A stretch of 64,000 bases of DNA from Bacteroides faecalis (GCF_003865075.1 NZ_BHWB01000003.1:434001-498000); one strand, 5' to 3'; shown: positions 47,463-57,472, counted from the stretch's first letter. Program-made: numbers and translations. Notes: generated from the sequence alone by a model not told the origin.

Positions 47463-48616
47463 TTACTATTAAGAAAAGAGATTATACGTTCACAAGATTT
47501 TCCATCACCATAAGGATTTATAGCTCTACTCATCTTCTCATAAGATGATTGATTCTCTATCAATTCTGACAATTCACAAACTATTTTATCATAATCAGTT
47601 CCTACAAGTTTAACTGTACCAGCTTCAAGTGCCTCTGGACGTTCTGTTGTATCACGCATTACCAAAACCGGTTTACCCAATCCCGGAGCTTCTTCCTGTA
47701 CCCCTCCACTATCCGTCAAAATAATAGTAGATTTTTCCATTAAATAAACAAAAGAAAGATATTCTAAAGGTTCAATAAAAAACATATTTCCCAAATTAGA
47801 CAAATCTTCTCCAAATACATCATGAATAGGACGACGAACATTAGGATTTAAATGCATTGGATAAACGTAATCAATATTTGGATATTTTTTAGTTAATGTC
47901 TTTATTGCCTTACATATAGAAATAAAACCATCTCCAAAGTTTTCCCGACGATGCCCCGTAATTAAAATCAGCTTCCTACCATTATCCAATCGACTGGCAT
48001 CATATCCTGATTCAGTCAGCCTTTTTTGAAGTTTAGTATCCAACTCTTTATCTTTCTTGATTTTATCAACTATCATATAAAGAGCATCAATCACAGTATT
48101 TCCTGTAACAGTAATAAAATTATCTTTTATCCCCTCATCCAATAAATTTTGTTTACTCAACAAAGTTGGAGCAAAATGATAAGTTGTAATACGTCCAGTT
48201 AGTTGTCGATTCATTTCTTCAGGCCAAGGACTATAAATATTATGAGTTCGTAATCCAGCTTCTATATGCCCTACTGGAATTTGTTGATAATAGGCAGCTA
48301 AAGCCGCAGTTACTGAAGTAGTTGTATCACCATGTACCAATACAATATCAGGACAACAATCTTTTAAGACATCACGCATACCAACCAAAACACGTGCCGT
48401 TACATCATACAAATCTTGCCCTTGCTTCATTATATTCAAATCATAATCTGGTTTTATGTCAAATAATAGAAGTACCTGGTCGAGCATTTCACGATGCTGC
48501 CCTGTTACACATACAAGCACTTCAAAATCATTTGATTGTTTTTGAAATTCTTTTACCAAAGGTGCCATTTTTATTGCTTCAGGACGAGTGCCAAAAACCA
48601 AAAGAATTTTCTTCAT
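47459..48616 (-). CDS. wecB: UDP-N-acetylglucosamine 2-epimerase (non-hydrolysing)
   Basis: 385 residues; interconverts UDP-GlcNAc and UDP-ManNAc. Signatures are VFGTRPEAIKMAPLVKEF, VCVTGQHREMLDQVL, VGHIEAGLRTHNIYSPWPEE, ITGHRRENFGDGF and ILTDSGGVQEEAPGLGKPVL, then TTERPEAL. Its presence implies a ManNAc-derived sugar in the repeat unit. No UDP-ManNAc dehydrogenase lies in the window. Confidence 0.96.
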   Translation of the reverse strand: MKKILLVFGTRPEAIKMAPLVKEFQKQSNDFEVLVCVTGQHREMLDQVLLLFDIKPDYDLNIMKQGQDLYDVTARVLVGMRDVLKDCCPDIVLVHGDTTTSVTAALAAYYQQIPVGHIEAGLRTHNIYSPWPEEMNRQLTGRITTYHFAPTLLSKQNLLDEGIKDNFITVTGNTVIDALYMIVDKIKKDKELDTKLQKRLTESGYDASRLDNGRKLILITGHRRENFGDGFISICKAIKTLTKKYPNIDYVYPMHLNPNVRRPIHDVFGEDLSNLGNMFFIEPLEYLSFVYLMEKSTIILTDSGGVQEEAPGLGKPVLVMRDTTERPEALEAGTVKLVGTDYDKIVCELSELIENQSSYEKMSRAINPYGDGKSCERIISFLNSK

Positions 48617-48689
48617 TTTTCCAATATTTTTAACTAATAGAAACTTAAATATTTAAACTACATTTTGCATATATAATGTTTACGTTACA

Positions 48690-50429
48690 TTATTTGTACA
48701 TTATATTTTTTACTATTTTCCTACAACTATCGTTCAAGATTGTTTTTGCTGCATTTCTCAGTATTCCTACTGCTGATACTGTGAGATTATTAATTATCTT
48801 AATTGCATCACTTTCATCTTCACTATTTGTAAAAACTTCAAAAATCATTGGTCGTTCTGTAATCTCAGGAACTAGAAAACGTTCTACCTCTTTCAGATAT
48901 TCTTCTTTATTATTAGCACTCAGATACTCATAGCCTAAATCTTCTGCATAGTGTTTAATTAATACACGCGACTTATTACCATAGTGACCACCAGCTGCAA
49001 TAAAATTGTCCGCATCATCTCCAAAAGCTGCGCCTGGATGTGTATAATTACGAAACTCTGTACCTTTACCATTATTCACAAGTAAAATACGAATATTATT
49101 ACCAACATGCCGATTACCCACAGCATTCATATCATAGAAGAAAGCTAAATCACCTAACACACCAAAATACAAATGATTTGGATGGACTAACGACGCTCCG
49201 ATAAGCGACGAAACATTTCCATCTATACCAAATCCACCAGTATTAGAATACCCATAAACGTTACTAGGAGTAATAAAAAAATTCCATGTACGCAGACTGT
49301 TTAGAATTCCTAAATGAATTACACTTCCTTCAGGAAGACGATGAGCTGTTTGTTGAGCAATCCAGACATTAGAAAATGGAAGTTCGGGGATCTCCATATG
49401 TATTGCTCCCAATTCTTTCAAACAATTATCAAGAAAAGTTGTACGAGGTGCAACAGAGTCATCAGAATAATACTCAAAGAACTGTTGCTCTCTCATTTCG
49501 AACACGTGTGTTAATCGTTGATATATATCTCTCAATTCTCCATCTGGGCATACGCGCCATACAGCTTTAGGACGCATGGTAATATATCCTCCAGAAACCT
49601 CACCAATATGTATCAATAAATCAGTATTTACAAGATGGCACATATCTTTTTCTTGTGAGGTAAGAATAGATACTGGAACACCATATTTTCCTTTATACCC
49701 ACTCGTATGGTCACAAAAGACAACCGCATCATGTGTTGCACAAAATCTATCAATAGCTGCATTTTCCGATGCCGTAAATTTTAAATGTGAACCAATGAAA
49801 ACAGCAATACGTCCTTGGGGAAAAGAAGGAAATTCCTCTCCCAAACAAGTGCGCCGAATAAGACGTGCTTGAGGAAGTTCTTTCACAGAAAAGTCACGAC
49901 TATAAGTAGTCGTCAAATTTAGATGTACCGGCCCCCCCCCCCGATGACGAAGTTCAAGCAAAGCTCGATTTATTTTAATTGTATTACTCCATTCATCTGT
50001 ATCATTATGGGTAACAGAAATATGCTCACTTAACATAGCAATATCATTCTGAATAACTCGACGATCAATAACCTGAGGAATTAAATGTCCAATGCGTATT
50101 ATATCTTGCGTACTTGTTACTGCTAATATTGGTAACTTACGATAATAAGCTTCTGTCAATCCAGACACATAATTTCGTGATGCAGTCGCTCCAGTACAAC
50201 TTAACACGACAACCTCACCAGATTCTGCTGCCATACCACAAGCTATATAAGCAGCACTACGTTCATCCACACTAGAATACATTTCAAACCATGGGTCCTG
50301 CATTATACTCGCCACAAACGTTATATTTGTAGTACCCGGAGAAGCAACAATTTTTCTTATATTGTGTTGCTTAAGTAACGAAATAAGTATCTGAACACTT
50401 CGCTCTGAGCTATAATATTTTTTTTCCAT
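48690..50429 (-). CDS. MenD-like thiamine-pyrophosphate enzyme in the capsule locus, carrying a G11 tract
   Basis: 579 residues. The TPP-activating glutamate region is SSVDERSAAYIACGMAAESG near 53, as in MenD (DERSAxxxAxG). The C-terminal TPP domain has YSNTGGFGIDGNVSSLIGAS near 395 and GVLGDLAFFYDMNAVGN near 425, followed by NIRILLVNNGKGTEF. The family joins or decarboxylates 2-keto acids; a capsule role, for example in making a branched or acyl-modified sugar, is inference. Residues 163-167 (RGGGP) are encoded by eleven G in a row (49942-49932). The frame is open here, so the gene is ON. It precedes wecB and follows the SDR gene. Confidence 0.8.
   Translation of the reverse strand: MEKKYYSSERSVQILISLLKQHNIRKIVASPGTTNITFVASIMQDPWFEMYSSVDERSAAYIACGMAAESGEVVVLSCTGATASRNYVSGLTEAYYRKLPILAVTSTQDIIRIGHLIPQVIDRRVIQNDIAMLSEHISVTHNDTDEWSNTIKINRALLELRHRGGGPVHLNLTTTYSRDFSVKELPQARLIRRTCLGEEFPSFPQGRIAVFIGSHLKFTASENAAIDRFCATHDAVVFCDHTSGYKGKYGVPVSILTSQEKDMCHLVNTDLLIHIGEVSGGYITMRPKAVWRVCPDGELRDIYQRLTHVFEMREQQFFEYYSDDSVAPRTTFLDNCLKELGAIHMEIPELPFSNVWIAQQTAHRLPEGSVIHLGILNSLRTWNFFITPSNVYGYSNTGGFGIDGNVSSLIGASLVHPNHLYFGVLGDLAFFYDMNAVGNRHVGNNIRILLVNNGKGTEFRNYTHPGAAFGDDADNFIAAGGHYGNKSRVLIKHYAEDLGYEYLSANNKEEYLKEVERFLVPEITERPMIFEVFTNSEDESDAIKIINNLTVSAVGILRNAAKTILNDSCRKIVKNIMYK
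49932..49942. repeat. homopolymer C11 (G11 on the coding strand)
   Basis: Eleven C on the plus strand inside the MenD-like gene, in an AT-rich genome. With 10 G the coding frame would read RGGGRYI-stop; with 12 G it would stop 11 codons after the tract. Both give about 170 of 579 residues. This is the pattern of a slipped-strand contingency tract. Confidence 0.9.
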
Positions 50430-50497
50430 AAATAATCTTTCTATTTTTACAACTTACTATTTAAAGCGATATTTAATTACTTGAAACGGAGCACGCC

Positions 50498-51538
50498 TTA
50501 AAAAAAATATTTTATCCATTGCCTAATAGTTGAAAATTCTTTTTTATCAGCATATTCTTTAGTGATTTTATCCCTTAAAGCTTCCATTGATATTTCATAA
50601 TAAAGAAATCTAGGATCACAGAGAAACACTTCCAAACAACTACGCAATCTCTGCAATGAGTTACTAAACTGAATATCAGGCACAACAGATAGTATCTTTT
50701 TATTATCAAAGCGACGATCGAAAAGACGACAATATTTTACTTGATATTTCATGCGTTGAAACTGTAAATTCAAAGATTCTTCTGTATATTTTACATTTGG
50801 ACGATATCCGAAGTAGTTTTCCAATACACCAAGATAAACTTCCAGTATTTCTTGCCATGTATGTGATTCATCAGTAGCAATATTGAAGTCTTCACCAATA
50901 GCTTTTGAATTACCAACTAATCCTGCGATACCATATGCTACATCAAATCCATAGGTCAATGTAGTATAATGAAGGGCAATATCATTTGAAAATACAATTG
51001 TACGTCCATGCAAAGCTCTATACAGCCACGCTTCTTTTTCATAAACTCCAAGCTGCAAACGTTCTTCACTAAAAGTTATATAAGGACGTACAATAGTATA
51101 ATTAGTTTTACCAGACTCTCGTAACATATTTTCCTGTCGTGCTTTCGACAAAGCATATTCATCAGTCGCTAAATATTCCATATCTATTGAAACATCCAAT
51201 AATCGAGGCGAACATTCAGTGATATAAGTATCCGTATTGGCAAATACTCTTGCAGAACTTAAATATATATATTGTTTACATGAACTCAATAATAAATGAA
51301 CACGTTCTTGGAACTCTACTGTAGTATATACCATAAAGTCAATAATAGTATCCCATTCCATATACAGTAAACTATTTAAGAAACTTACATCATGTGCATT
51401 ACCTTGTAGATAATGCACCAATTCTTTACTCTCACATTTCTGTCTTGTTGTCACAAATATCTCATTTCCTTGCTCAGAAAGAATTTTTGTTAGATGCAAT
51501 CCCATTGCACCAGTCCCTCCCAATAGAAGAATTTTCAT
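50498..51538 (-). CDS. NAD-dependent epimerase/dehydratase (extended SDR)
   Basis: 346 residues. The N-terminal Rossmann motif is LLLGGTGAMGLHLTKILSEQ (GxxGxxG). YIYLSSARVFANTD near 90 and TDEYALSKARQENMLRES near 127 hold the catalytic Ser and YxxxK. IVRPYITFSEERLQLGVYEK follows. It is probably a sugar-nucleotide reductase, epimerase or dehydratase acting with the neighbouring MenD-like enzyme. The C-terminal ~80 residues, ending QWIKYFF, are unusual for the family. The substrate is unknown. Confidence 0.85.
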   Translation of the reverse strand: MKILLLGGTGAMGLHLTKILSEQGNEIFVTTRQKCESKELVHYLQGNAHDVSFLNSLLYMEWDTIIDFMVYTTVEFQERVHLLLSSCKQYIYLSSARVFANTDTYITECSPRLLDVSIDMEYLATDEYALSKARQENMLRESGKTNYTIVRPYITFSEERLQLGVYEKEAWLYRALHGRTIVFSNDIALHYTTLTYGFDVAYGIAGLVGNSKAIGEDFNIATDESHTWQEILEVYLGVLENYFGYRPNVKYTEESLNLQFQRMKYQVKYCRLFDRRFDNKKILSVVPDIQFSNSLQRLRSCLEVFLCDPRFLYYEISMEALRDKITKEYADKKEFSTIRQWIKYFF

Positions 51539-51550
51539 TTAATTACAATT

Positions 51551-53101
51551 TTATTGTCTTAAAATTATTGTAAACTTAGATAGTTTACTACTCAATGTAG
51601 AAAGGATAAGAAATCTTTCATATTTACTCAATGCTATAATCCATATTACTATTACTGTAACCAGTACAATTAATAAAGATGTAATAGCAAAGTTCCAAAA
51701 AGCATTTTCTAATGGTAAGCTAATCCAATAAGTAATTCCTCCTGCTATCGCAGCAGTAGCGATAGATTTACCACAAACTTCCATACAATAAGTTCTAACT
51801 GAAAGTCCATATGCCTTGCTTGATAAATATATCCTTACCCACATAATGCCAACTTCAATAAGTATAGAAACAACATATACACTTCCTGGTGCAAAACCTT
51901 GTTTCAGTGCAAAATAAGAAAGAATGACATTACCCACATTTAAAACGACTAATGCAATTTCATACGTCCGTATATTACCTTCCGCAAGTAAACCTGTCAT
52001 TAATGGTTGTACTAAGCAATCCATAAGACAAAATACAAGGAGCAACTGAATAAATAGACATGCATATTCTGGCACTGACACAAGCCACAAACTAAGAATG
52101 TAATTTGTATTCTTCATTAATGGTAATCCCAGTAACAACAACAAAAAAAATGAAAAGCGAGAGCTATTAAAAATGAGGCGACGCATATTTTCTAAATTAC
52201 CGGAAGAATATGATTTTGTTATTTGAGGATTGACTGCTTGCATAAAATTGGATACAAACATAGTAACAGCAGTAGTCACCTGCGTCGTTATAGCTCGAGC
52301 AGCATTGACAGCTGGACCACAAAACATATTAAGCAATATATTTACACCTTGTTCTTTCATGACAAAAGAGCCATTACCCAAAAATGCCCAACCAGAAAAC
52401 GCAAACATTCGAGATAATAACTTTTTATCAAATTCCAAGATAAAACGACATTCCCCAAAATGACGTTTACAGTAAAAAACATAAGACAAACAAATAATAC
52501 AAGAAACGACTACCATGCAAAAGCCATACAATACAAGTTTGTCCATAGGTAACACTATAAGCAAAAAAGCTACAAGTAATTTTAGCACAGCTTCTACAAT
52601 ACTAATATACGCAAATGCCCTCATCTGTTCATGTGCTATAATCAATGCATTATAGGGCACACTTAATAAATTAACAAAAAAGCTTACAGTAGAAAATAAT
52701 AATACATAAACTGCGGCATCAAGCCGATTTTGAGGAATCACCAATTGTTCTCTTACAAACCAAACGCCAAATGTAACAAGCAACAACACAATGAAAATCC
52801 CCATACCAATTTGTATAATAACAGATGAGGAATATATTTTTTGTAAGAATCGTTTGCTTTTCCCCTGCCCCATTTCGAAAGTCATAAATCGACTAATAGC
52901 TACTGAAAGAGCTCCAGATAATATACTAAACATAGCAACAAACCCACCCACAACATTATAAATACCATAATCTTCTACTCCCAAAGCAACAAGCACAACA
53001 CGTACAGTATATAAGCTTACTACAATAACCAATATCTGGCGAAAGTATAAGAACAAGGTATTTTTGGCAATACGACGATTATCTGAAACGGGGATTGACA
53101 T
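51551..53101 (-). CDS. Wzx-type lipid-linked oligosaccharide flippase
   Basis: 516 residues, 12-14 membrane helices, polysaccharide-synthesis MATE/MVF-like fold. The N-terminus RRIAKNTLFLYFRQILVIVV leads to VALGVEDYGIYNVVGGFVAM, a conserved block in Bacteroides Wzx. GPAVNAARAITTQVTTAVTM near 250 is also typical. It moves undecaprenyl-linked repeat units to the periplasmic face. It lies 32 bp after the Wzz-like gene. Confidence 0.9.
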   Translation of the reverse strand: MSIPVSDNRRIAKNTLFLYFRQILVIVVSLYTVRVVLVALGVEDYGIYNVVGGFVAMFSILSGALSVAISRFMTFEMGQGKSKRFLQKIYSSSVIIQIGMGIFIVLLLVTFGVWFVREQLVIPQNRLDAAVYVLLFSTVSFFVNLLSVPYNALIIAHEQMRAFAYISIVEAVLKLLVAFLLIVLPMDKLVLYGFCMVVVSCIICLSYVFYCKRHFGECRFILEFDKKLLSRMFAFSGWAFLGNGSFVMKEQGVNILLNMFCGPAVNAARAITTQVTTAVTMFVSNFMQAVNPQITKSYSSGNLENMRRLIFNSSRFSFFLLLLLGLPLMKNTNYILSLWLVSVPEYACLFIQLLLVFCLMDCLVQPLMTGLLAEGNIRTYEIALVVLNVGNVILSYFALKQGFAPGSVYVVSILIEVGIMWVRIYLSSKAYGLSVRTYCMEVCGKSIATAAIAGGITYWISLPLENAFWNFAITSLLIVLVTVIVIWIIALSKYERFLILSTLSSKLSKFTIILRQ

Positions 53102-53133
53102 ATGTTATATTTCCCAATATCATTAAAAAAACA

Positions 53134-54270
53134 TTAGAACTTCCCTTTTTTTAAATTCTTCATTAGATCTCTTCCTAGCAACATCCATCCCATTGTGCCA
53201 AATATCGTTAAGAAAGCAAATAATAGCATATACATCATTTTTCCCATACCCGATGAAATCAATGGTACTACTGCTGGTTCTACTATAGCAAAAACAGGTT
53301 TCTCTTCTTGAACTTTAGCCCTAGCTACCTGTAGCTGATTGGCTACTTGGCTATACACCTGATATGCTAAACTCATATCATTTTGGAGACGTTCTTGTTC
53401 TGCACGTACACTTTGAAGAATCAAATTATCATGAGTATCTACATAATTAGCATACTTTTGTTGAGCTGCATAATACTCTTGTTGCCGCTCTTTAAATAGT
53501 TTCTCGAGATAAGCACAATCTTCTATCGCTTTTGAGATACGGTAATTAATTATGTATTCCTGTAATTTATGAATGACAGAATCTGCCACAGTAGCAGCTA
53601 CCTTAGGATTGTGTAATGTAACAGATATACTAGTAATTGCTGTTTTTTTATCCATAGCAGCAAATATATTCTTCCTTAAGAATTGTATTTTCTCGCTTTC
53701 TTTTTTAGATAATTCAATAACACCTTTTTGTTGATTCTTGTAATTGATAAGAGTATTATTTTCCTCTGTAAACAAGTTTTTAATTCCTCCAATAACCATA
53801 CTAGGAAAACCAATGAGATAACTCCACCAAGGAGAAGATTGCTCATCTAAATAAGTTTCAAAAGTTAAGGTATCTTTCTCTGATACTGGAACTTTCATAT
53901 TAAATAGTTCCAGCAAAAACGGAGTAGAAGAAACGATATCCGTAGATAAAGAAGCATTCAAGGCATCCGCACCTTCACTCATGGTTGCATTACTCCCCAA
54001 AAAAGAGGCCGCAAGTCCGGCTAAACCATTATTACTCTTCGCACTACCCATTTCAGGAGAAAGAGTTACATTAACTGTATATTTTTTAGGAATACTAAAA
54101 GCTACAATAATCCCAATAACCAACCCTATGATTGCAGCTTTATACAAGGTCTTGCGAATAGATATTATCCTATAAAAAATTTCTCTCAAATCGATTTCCA
54201 TCCCTTCAACGCTATTTTGAGTTGTCATTGTAGAAATCTCACTATTCATTTGCTGTGGTTCTGACATCAT
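53134..54270 (-). CDS. Wzz-type chain-length determinant protein
   Basis: 378 residues. An N-terminal cytosolic ~40 residues are followed by a membrane helix LYKAAIIGLVIGIIVAFSIP, a large periplasmic coiled-coil region (~60-340; for example CAYLEKLFKERQQEYYAAQQ), the conserved VQEEKPVFAIVEPAVVP and a second helix MMYMLLFAFLTIFGTMGWML. There is no C-terminal tyrosine-kinase domain. It controls polymer length with Wzy. The gene starts 8 bp after the export-protein stop. Confidence 0.92.
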   Translation of the reverse strand: MMSEPQQMNSEISTMTTQNSVEGMEIDLREIFYRIISIRKTLYKAAIIGLVIGIIVAFSIPKKYTVNVTLSPEMGSAKSNNGLAGLAASFLGSNATMSEGADALNASLSTDIVSSTPFLLELFNMKVPVSEKDTLTFETYLDEQSSPWWSYLIGFPSMVIGGIKNLFTEENNTLINYKNQQKGVIELSKKESEKIQFLRKNIFAAMDKKTAITSISVTLHNPKVAATVADSVIHKLQEYIINYRISKAIEDCAYLEKLFKERQQEYYAAQQKYANYVDTHDNLILQSVRAEQERLQNDMSLAYQVYSQVANQLQVARAKVQEEKPVFAIVEPAVVPLISSGMGKMMYMLLFAFLTIFGTMGWMLLGRDLMKNLKKGKF

Positions 54271-54278
54271 GATATAAG

Positions 54279-56693
54279 TTATTTCTTAATCAAGTTAGCA
54301 ACAGAGGCAATCATCATTCCTAATGAACTGAAAGAGGTAGCATAACCTAATATTTCACCTACATTCACATTCTTCTTCACTTTACTAGGTACAATAATCT
54401 CACAACCTGGTTCTATCTGTTTCTTGCCATTGCCTTTCACTTTAGTAACTTGACCGTTCATATAAACAATAAACTTCTTACTCTTTTTCGCATTATCAGA
54501 ATAACCACCTGACTGGTTTATATAATAATCAATGTCTTGACCAGCAAGATAAGACACAGTATTCGGAACCATTACAGCCCCGTCAATCGATACAGTATTT
54601 GTATTCTTTGGTATAGAAATGATATCGCCTTCACGCAAAACAAGATCGGCATTACTCTTTGGGTTCTTTAATGCTTTCTCCAAATCGATCCCTACAGTAA
54701 AAGTATTCTCCACTGCAATACCCAAAGAATCAATCATCGCTTCTCCTAATTGACGACGCATCAACCGAATGACATCACTCATACGCTTCTTCTCGCTAGC
54801 ATTGGCAACACGAGTCAGTTTAGCTCCACGCAGATAAGCATAATTAGTAGCCCCTCCTGCTTTGTTAATCAAATCTGACAAACGTTCTTCACGACTAGTC
54901 AAGGCATAAGTACCATCAAATAAAATTTCTCCTTCAATGCTGACATTTTGCTGTGCTTGATAACCTGGACTACGACGTACATAAACTTCATCATAAGGCT
55001 GAAGGACAAAACCAGGCTGGCCATCTATTACAAAGCCATCTTTTAAAGCAAAAGAAAACATTTGACCAATAGTATCATTATCTACTGTACTACGGGGATT
55101 CTTTATTCTACGTGAAACATCTACACGAACTGTAGAAGCAGCTTCACGTAAGCCACCTGCTTGAATAATCAAATCCTCCAAAGTCATGTTATCTGCATAA
55201 GGATATGAATCAGGTTTAGCAATTTCCCCATGCACTCTTACATTGCCTCTATCTTCAAGATCATGAATACTTGGAATATAAAGAATATCATTTTTCAATA
55301 AAGCAATATTGGGAGCAGTTCCTTCCATAATAGGCTTGATATCCACTGAAAGAACTTCTGTTGTCAAGTCCTCACGTTGCCGATAAAGTACGGCACGATT
55401 CAGAAAAGCATCTCCTGTCAAGCCTTGAGCTTCATTGACCAGTTCGCGAACAGTGTTCAATTTGCCACTTAATTGATAGATACCCGGACGATAAACAGCT
55501 CCGCGAATCTCCAACTTGTTAGTAAAACGATTAAGGATAGCCTCAGCAGTTACAACATCACCATTACGCATCTGGTAAACACTATAGTCTATGTCTTTCA
55601 CCGTATTTACTTCGTATTCCTGACCATTCTGACGTACTACACGTAAAGAACGGGTAAAAGCATCAGCCTCAAAACCTCCGGCATACTTTATCAAAGTAGA
55701 AAGTGGTTCATCCTTTTTCATTTCAAAACGCATCGGACGTTTCACTTTACCGCTAATCTTTACCAGAACGTCATAAGCAGGAACTATGACAACATCTCCT
55801 TCCTGTAAACGGATATCATCTTGGGCATTGCCCTTCATGATAAATTCATATACATCAATCGTTGCTAACTTCTTACCGTTCCTTACTAGTTGAACATTAC
55901 GCAAACTTCCGATATCACTCACTCCACCTGCACGATAAAGAGCATGAAAGACGGTTGAGAAAGAAGAAAGTGCATATGTACCGGGCTGGACAACCTCACC
56001 CATGACATTAATCTGAATAGTACGAATATTACCTAAAGTAAGACGAATGTCCGAACTGGGGTCAGTCGCATTGTTCAGACCGTTATATATCTTGTTCAGA
56101 GATTTTTTTAGATAATCATTAGCCTCAGAAACAGTCAGTCCACTCAGATACACAGGACCAATCTTTTGAATATTAATGGTTCCATCAGGAGAGATCTGCT
56201 GACGAATAGTATTCTGGCTGGCACCCCAGATATCAATGATTACTTCATCGCCAGGACCTAAACGATAATTAGGAGGAGTAGCAAGATTAGAACTAGGTTC
56301 GAACGTCAGGTTCTTTGTATTGAAAATATTTCTGCCAAATACTTGATCTTCACGAACCAGATCTTGCGTAGTAGGCTGATCTTCCAACATATCGGAAGTG
56401 TTTTCCTTCATTTCTTCACGCAAACGGGATTCATTAGCATCCGTACCAGTGGATTTAGCTGTATCCACATTGTTCTGTTTTTCATACAGCTCTTTTACAC
56501 GCATCGCCTGTTCTTTTGTCACCCCTTTGCGTGCCAGTTCAGCAGCCATTTGCTTCTGTTCTTTGCCTTGCTTGATACCTTCCTTCACATACTCAAGCAC
56601 TTGCTGATCACTCATGGTTTGAGCCATAAGTAAAGAAGTACTTCCTAGCATCAAAGCAAATAGAAATACACTAAAAAGTTTCTGTATTTTCAT
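54279..56693 (-). CDS. Wza-like polysaccharide export protein with SLBB repeats
   Basis: 804 residues with signal peptide MKIQKLFSVFLFALMLGSTS..LLMAQ. A helical region at ~30-100 (KEGIKQGKEQKQMAAELARK) precedes the export domain LGPGDEVIIDIWGASQNTIR at ~145. At least five SLBB-type repeats follow (VMGEVVQPGTYALSSFSTVF, VRVHGEIAKPDSYPYADNMT, SIEGEILFDGTYALTSREER, SIDGAVMVPNTVSYLAGQDI). The C-terminal hydrophobic segment is ILGYATSFSSLGMMIASVAN. It forms the outer-membrane export channel. It is about twice the length of E. coli Wza, as usual in Bacteroides. Confidence 0.93.
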   Translation of the reverse strand: MKIQKLFSVFLFALMLGSTSLLMAQTMSDQQVLEYVKEGIKQGKEQKQMAAELARKGVTKEQAMRVKELYEKQNNVDTAKSTGTDANESRLREEMKENTSDMLEDQPTTQDLVREDQVFGRNIFNTKNLTFEPSSNLATPPNYRLGPGDEVIIDIWGASQNTIRQQISPDGTINIQKIGPVYLSGLTVSEANDYLKKSLNKIYNGLNNATDPSSDIRLTLGNIRTIQINVMGEVVQPGTYALSSFSTVFHALYRAGGVSDIGSLRNVQLVRNGKKLATIDVYEFIMKGNAQDDIRLQEGDVVIVPAYDVLVKISGKVKRPMRFEMKKDEPLSTLIKYAGGFEADAFTRSLRVVRQNGQEYEVNTVKDIDYSVYQMRNGDVVTAEAILNRFTNKLEIRGAVYRPGIYQLSGKLNTVRELVNEAQGLTGDAFLNRAVLYRQREDLTTEVLSVDIKPIMEGTAPNIALLKNDILYIPSIHDLEDRGNVRVHGEIAKPDSYPYADNMTLEDLIIQAGGLREAASTVRVDVSRRIKNPRSTVDNDTIGQMFSFALKDGFVIDGQPGFVLQPYDEVYVRRSPGYQAQQNVSIEGEILFDGTYALTSREERLSDLINKAGGATNYAYLRGAKLTRVANASEKKRMSDVIRLMRRQLGEAMIDSLGIAVENTFTVGIDLEKALKNPKSNADLVLREGDIISIPKNTNTVSIDGAVMVPNTVSYLAGQDIDYYINQSGGYSDNAKKSKKFIVYMNGQVTKVKGNGKKQIEPGCEIIVPSKVKKNVNVGEILGYATSFSSLGMMIASVANLIKK

Positions 56694-56815
56694 CGATAAC
56701 TAAAATTTTCAATAAATATGAAAAATACTTTTTGTATGGATGTAAAAAAGCAGGACTATTGGGAAATAGTCTTCAAATATATCACATGCCGTACAGAAAA
56801 ATTAAAAAGATATGA

Positions 56816-57370
56816 TTAGTTGATTTTCTCGCAATACCATTTGGGAATGTGCAGCATAACACCAATAGTAGCCAAAGTAACGACTACATAGTAGCTTTTT
56901 TTGTATTGCGTAAGTTTACCTTCGAGTCCGGCAAACGGGCCACGGATTACCCGGACTGCTTGTCCTGGGCGGGCTTCAGCTGTTGTTGTATCAACATAGA
57001 GAGTTCCTTTGTAATTCGGATCACAAATAGCACGCAATTCCAACATTTCTCTATCTGGAATTTCATAACTCTGGCGTGTACTACGATCTCGTATAATTAG
57101 AAAAGGGATAGGACACCCTTCAATTTTCTCTAAGAACTCTTTCTCCGTAAATGTTTTCTCAACAAACAATAAATTATGAACAGCAGGAGTGAGTCTACGA
57201 TGCTTTTTGCCATCCAAAGTCTCTTGCTCTGTATAGCGCATCGGAATAAAATAGCTTATTCCCCTTTCTTCAAAATATTTCCCCAAATGTTCTTCTTTAC
57301 AATAGAAAGTTTGTATGGCGTACCATACGCGCCGTTTTTCTATTTGCTGGTCGTTGCCCCGCTCATTCAT
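56816..57370 (-). CDS. upxY: UpxY-family transcription antiterminator (NusG-like)
   Basis: 184 residues. The N-terminal NusG fold is VWYAIQTFYCKEEHLGKYFE at ~15-34 with ISYFIPMRYTEQ and VHNLLFVEKTF. The C-terminal KOW motif is GQAVRVIRGPFAGLEGKLTQ near 135. In B. fragilis, UpxY proteins stop premature termination in the leader of their own capsule operon. Here it is the first gene, 122 bp before the Wza-like gene, with a leader hairpin upstream that fits this role. No upxZ partner is seen. Confidence 0.93.
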   Translation of the reverse strand: MNERGNDQQIEKRRVWYAIQTFYCKEEHLGKYFEERGISYFIPMRYTEQETLDGKKHRRLTPAVHNLLFVEKTFTEKEFLEKIEGCPIPFLIIRDRSTRQSYEIPDREMLELRAICDPNYKGTLYVDTTTAEARPGQAVRVIRGPFAGLEGKLTQYKKSYYVVVTLATIGVMLHIPKWYCEKIN

Positions 57371-57415
57371 TATCTACACCATCCCCTAGTTTTTTATTAG
57401 ATTTTATAGCATCTT

Positions 57416-57472
57416 AAAAGACAAAAGCGCCCTGACTTCCATAAACGAAATTCATTTATGAATCAGTAGCGC
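57416..57472 (-). terminator. leader attenuator hairpin of the capsule operon (likely UpxY target)
   Basis: On the minus strand GCGC (57472-57469), CTGA, TTC and ATAAA segments pair with TTTAT, GAA, TCAG and GCGC (57430-57427) around a ~9-nt loop. TTTTGTCTTTT follows. It sits in the ~180-nt leader between the -7 box and the upxY start at 57370. Confidence 0.65.
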
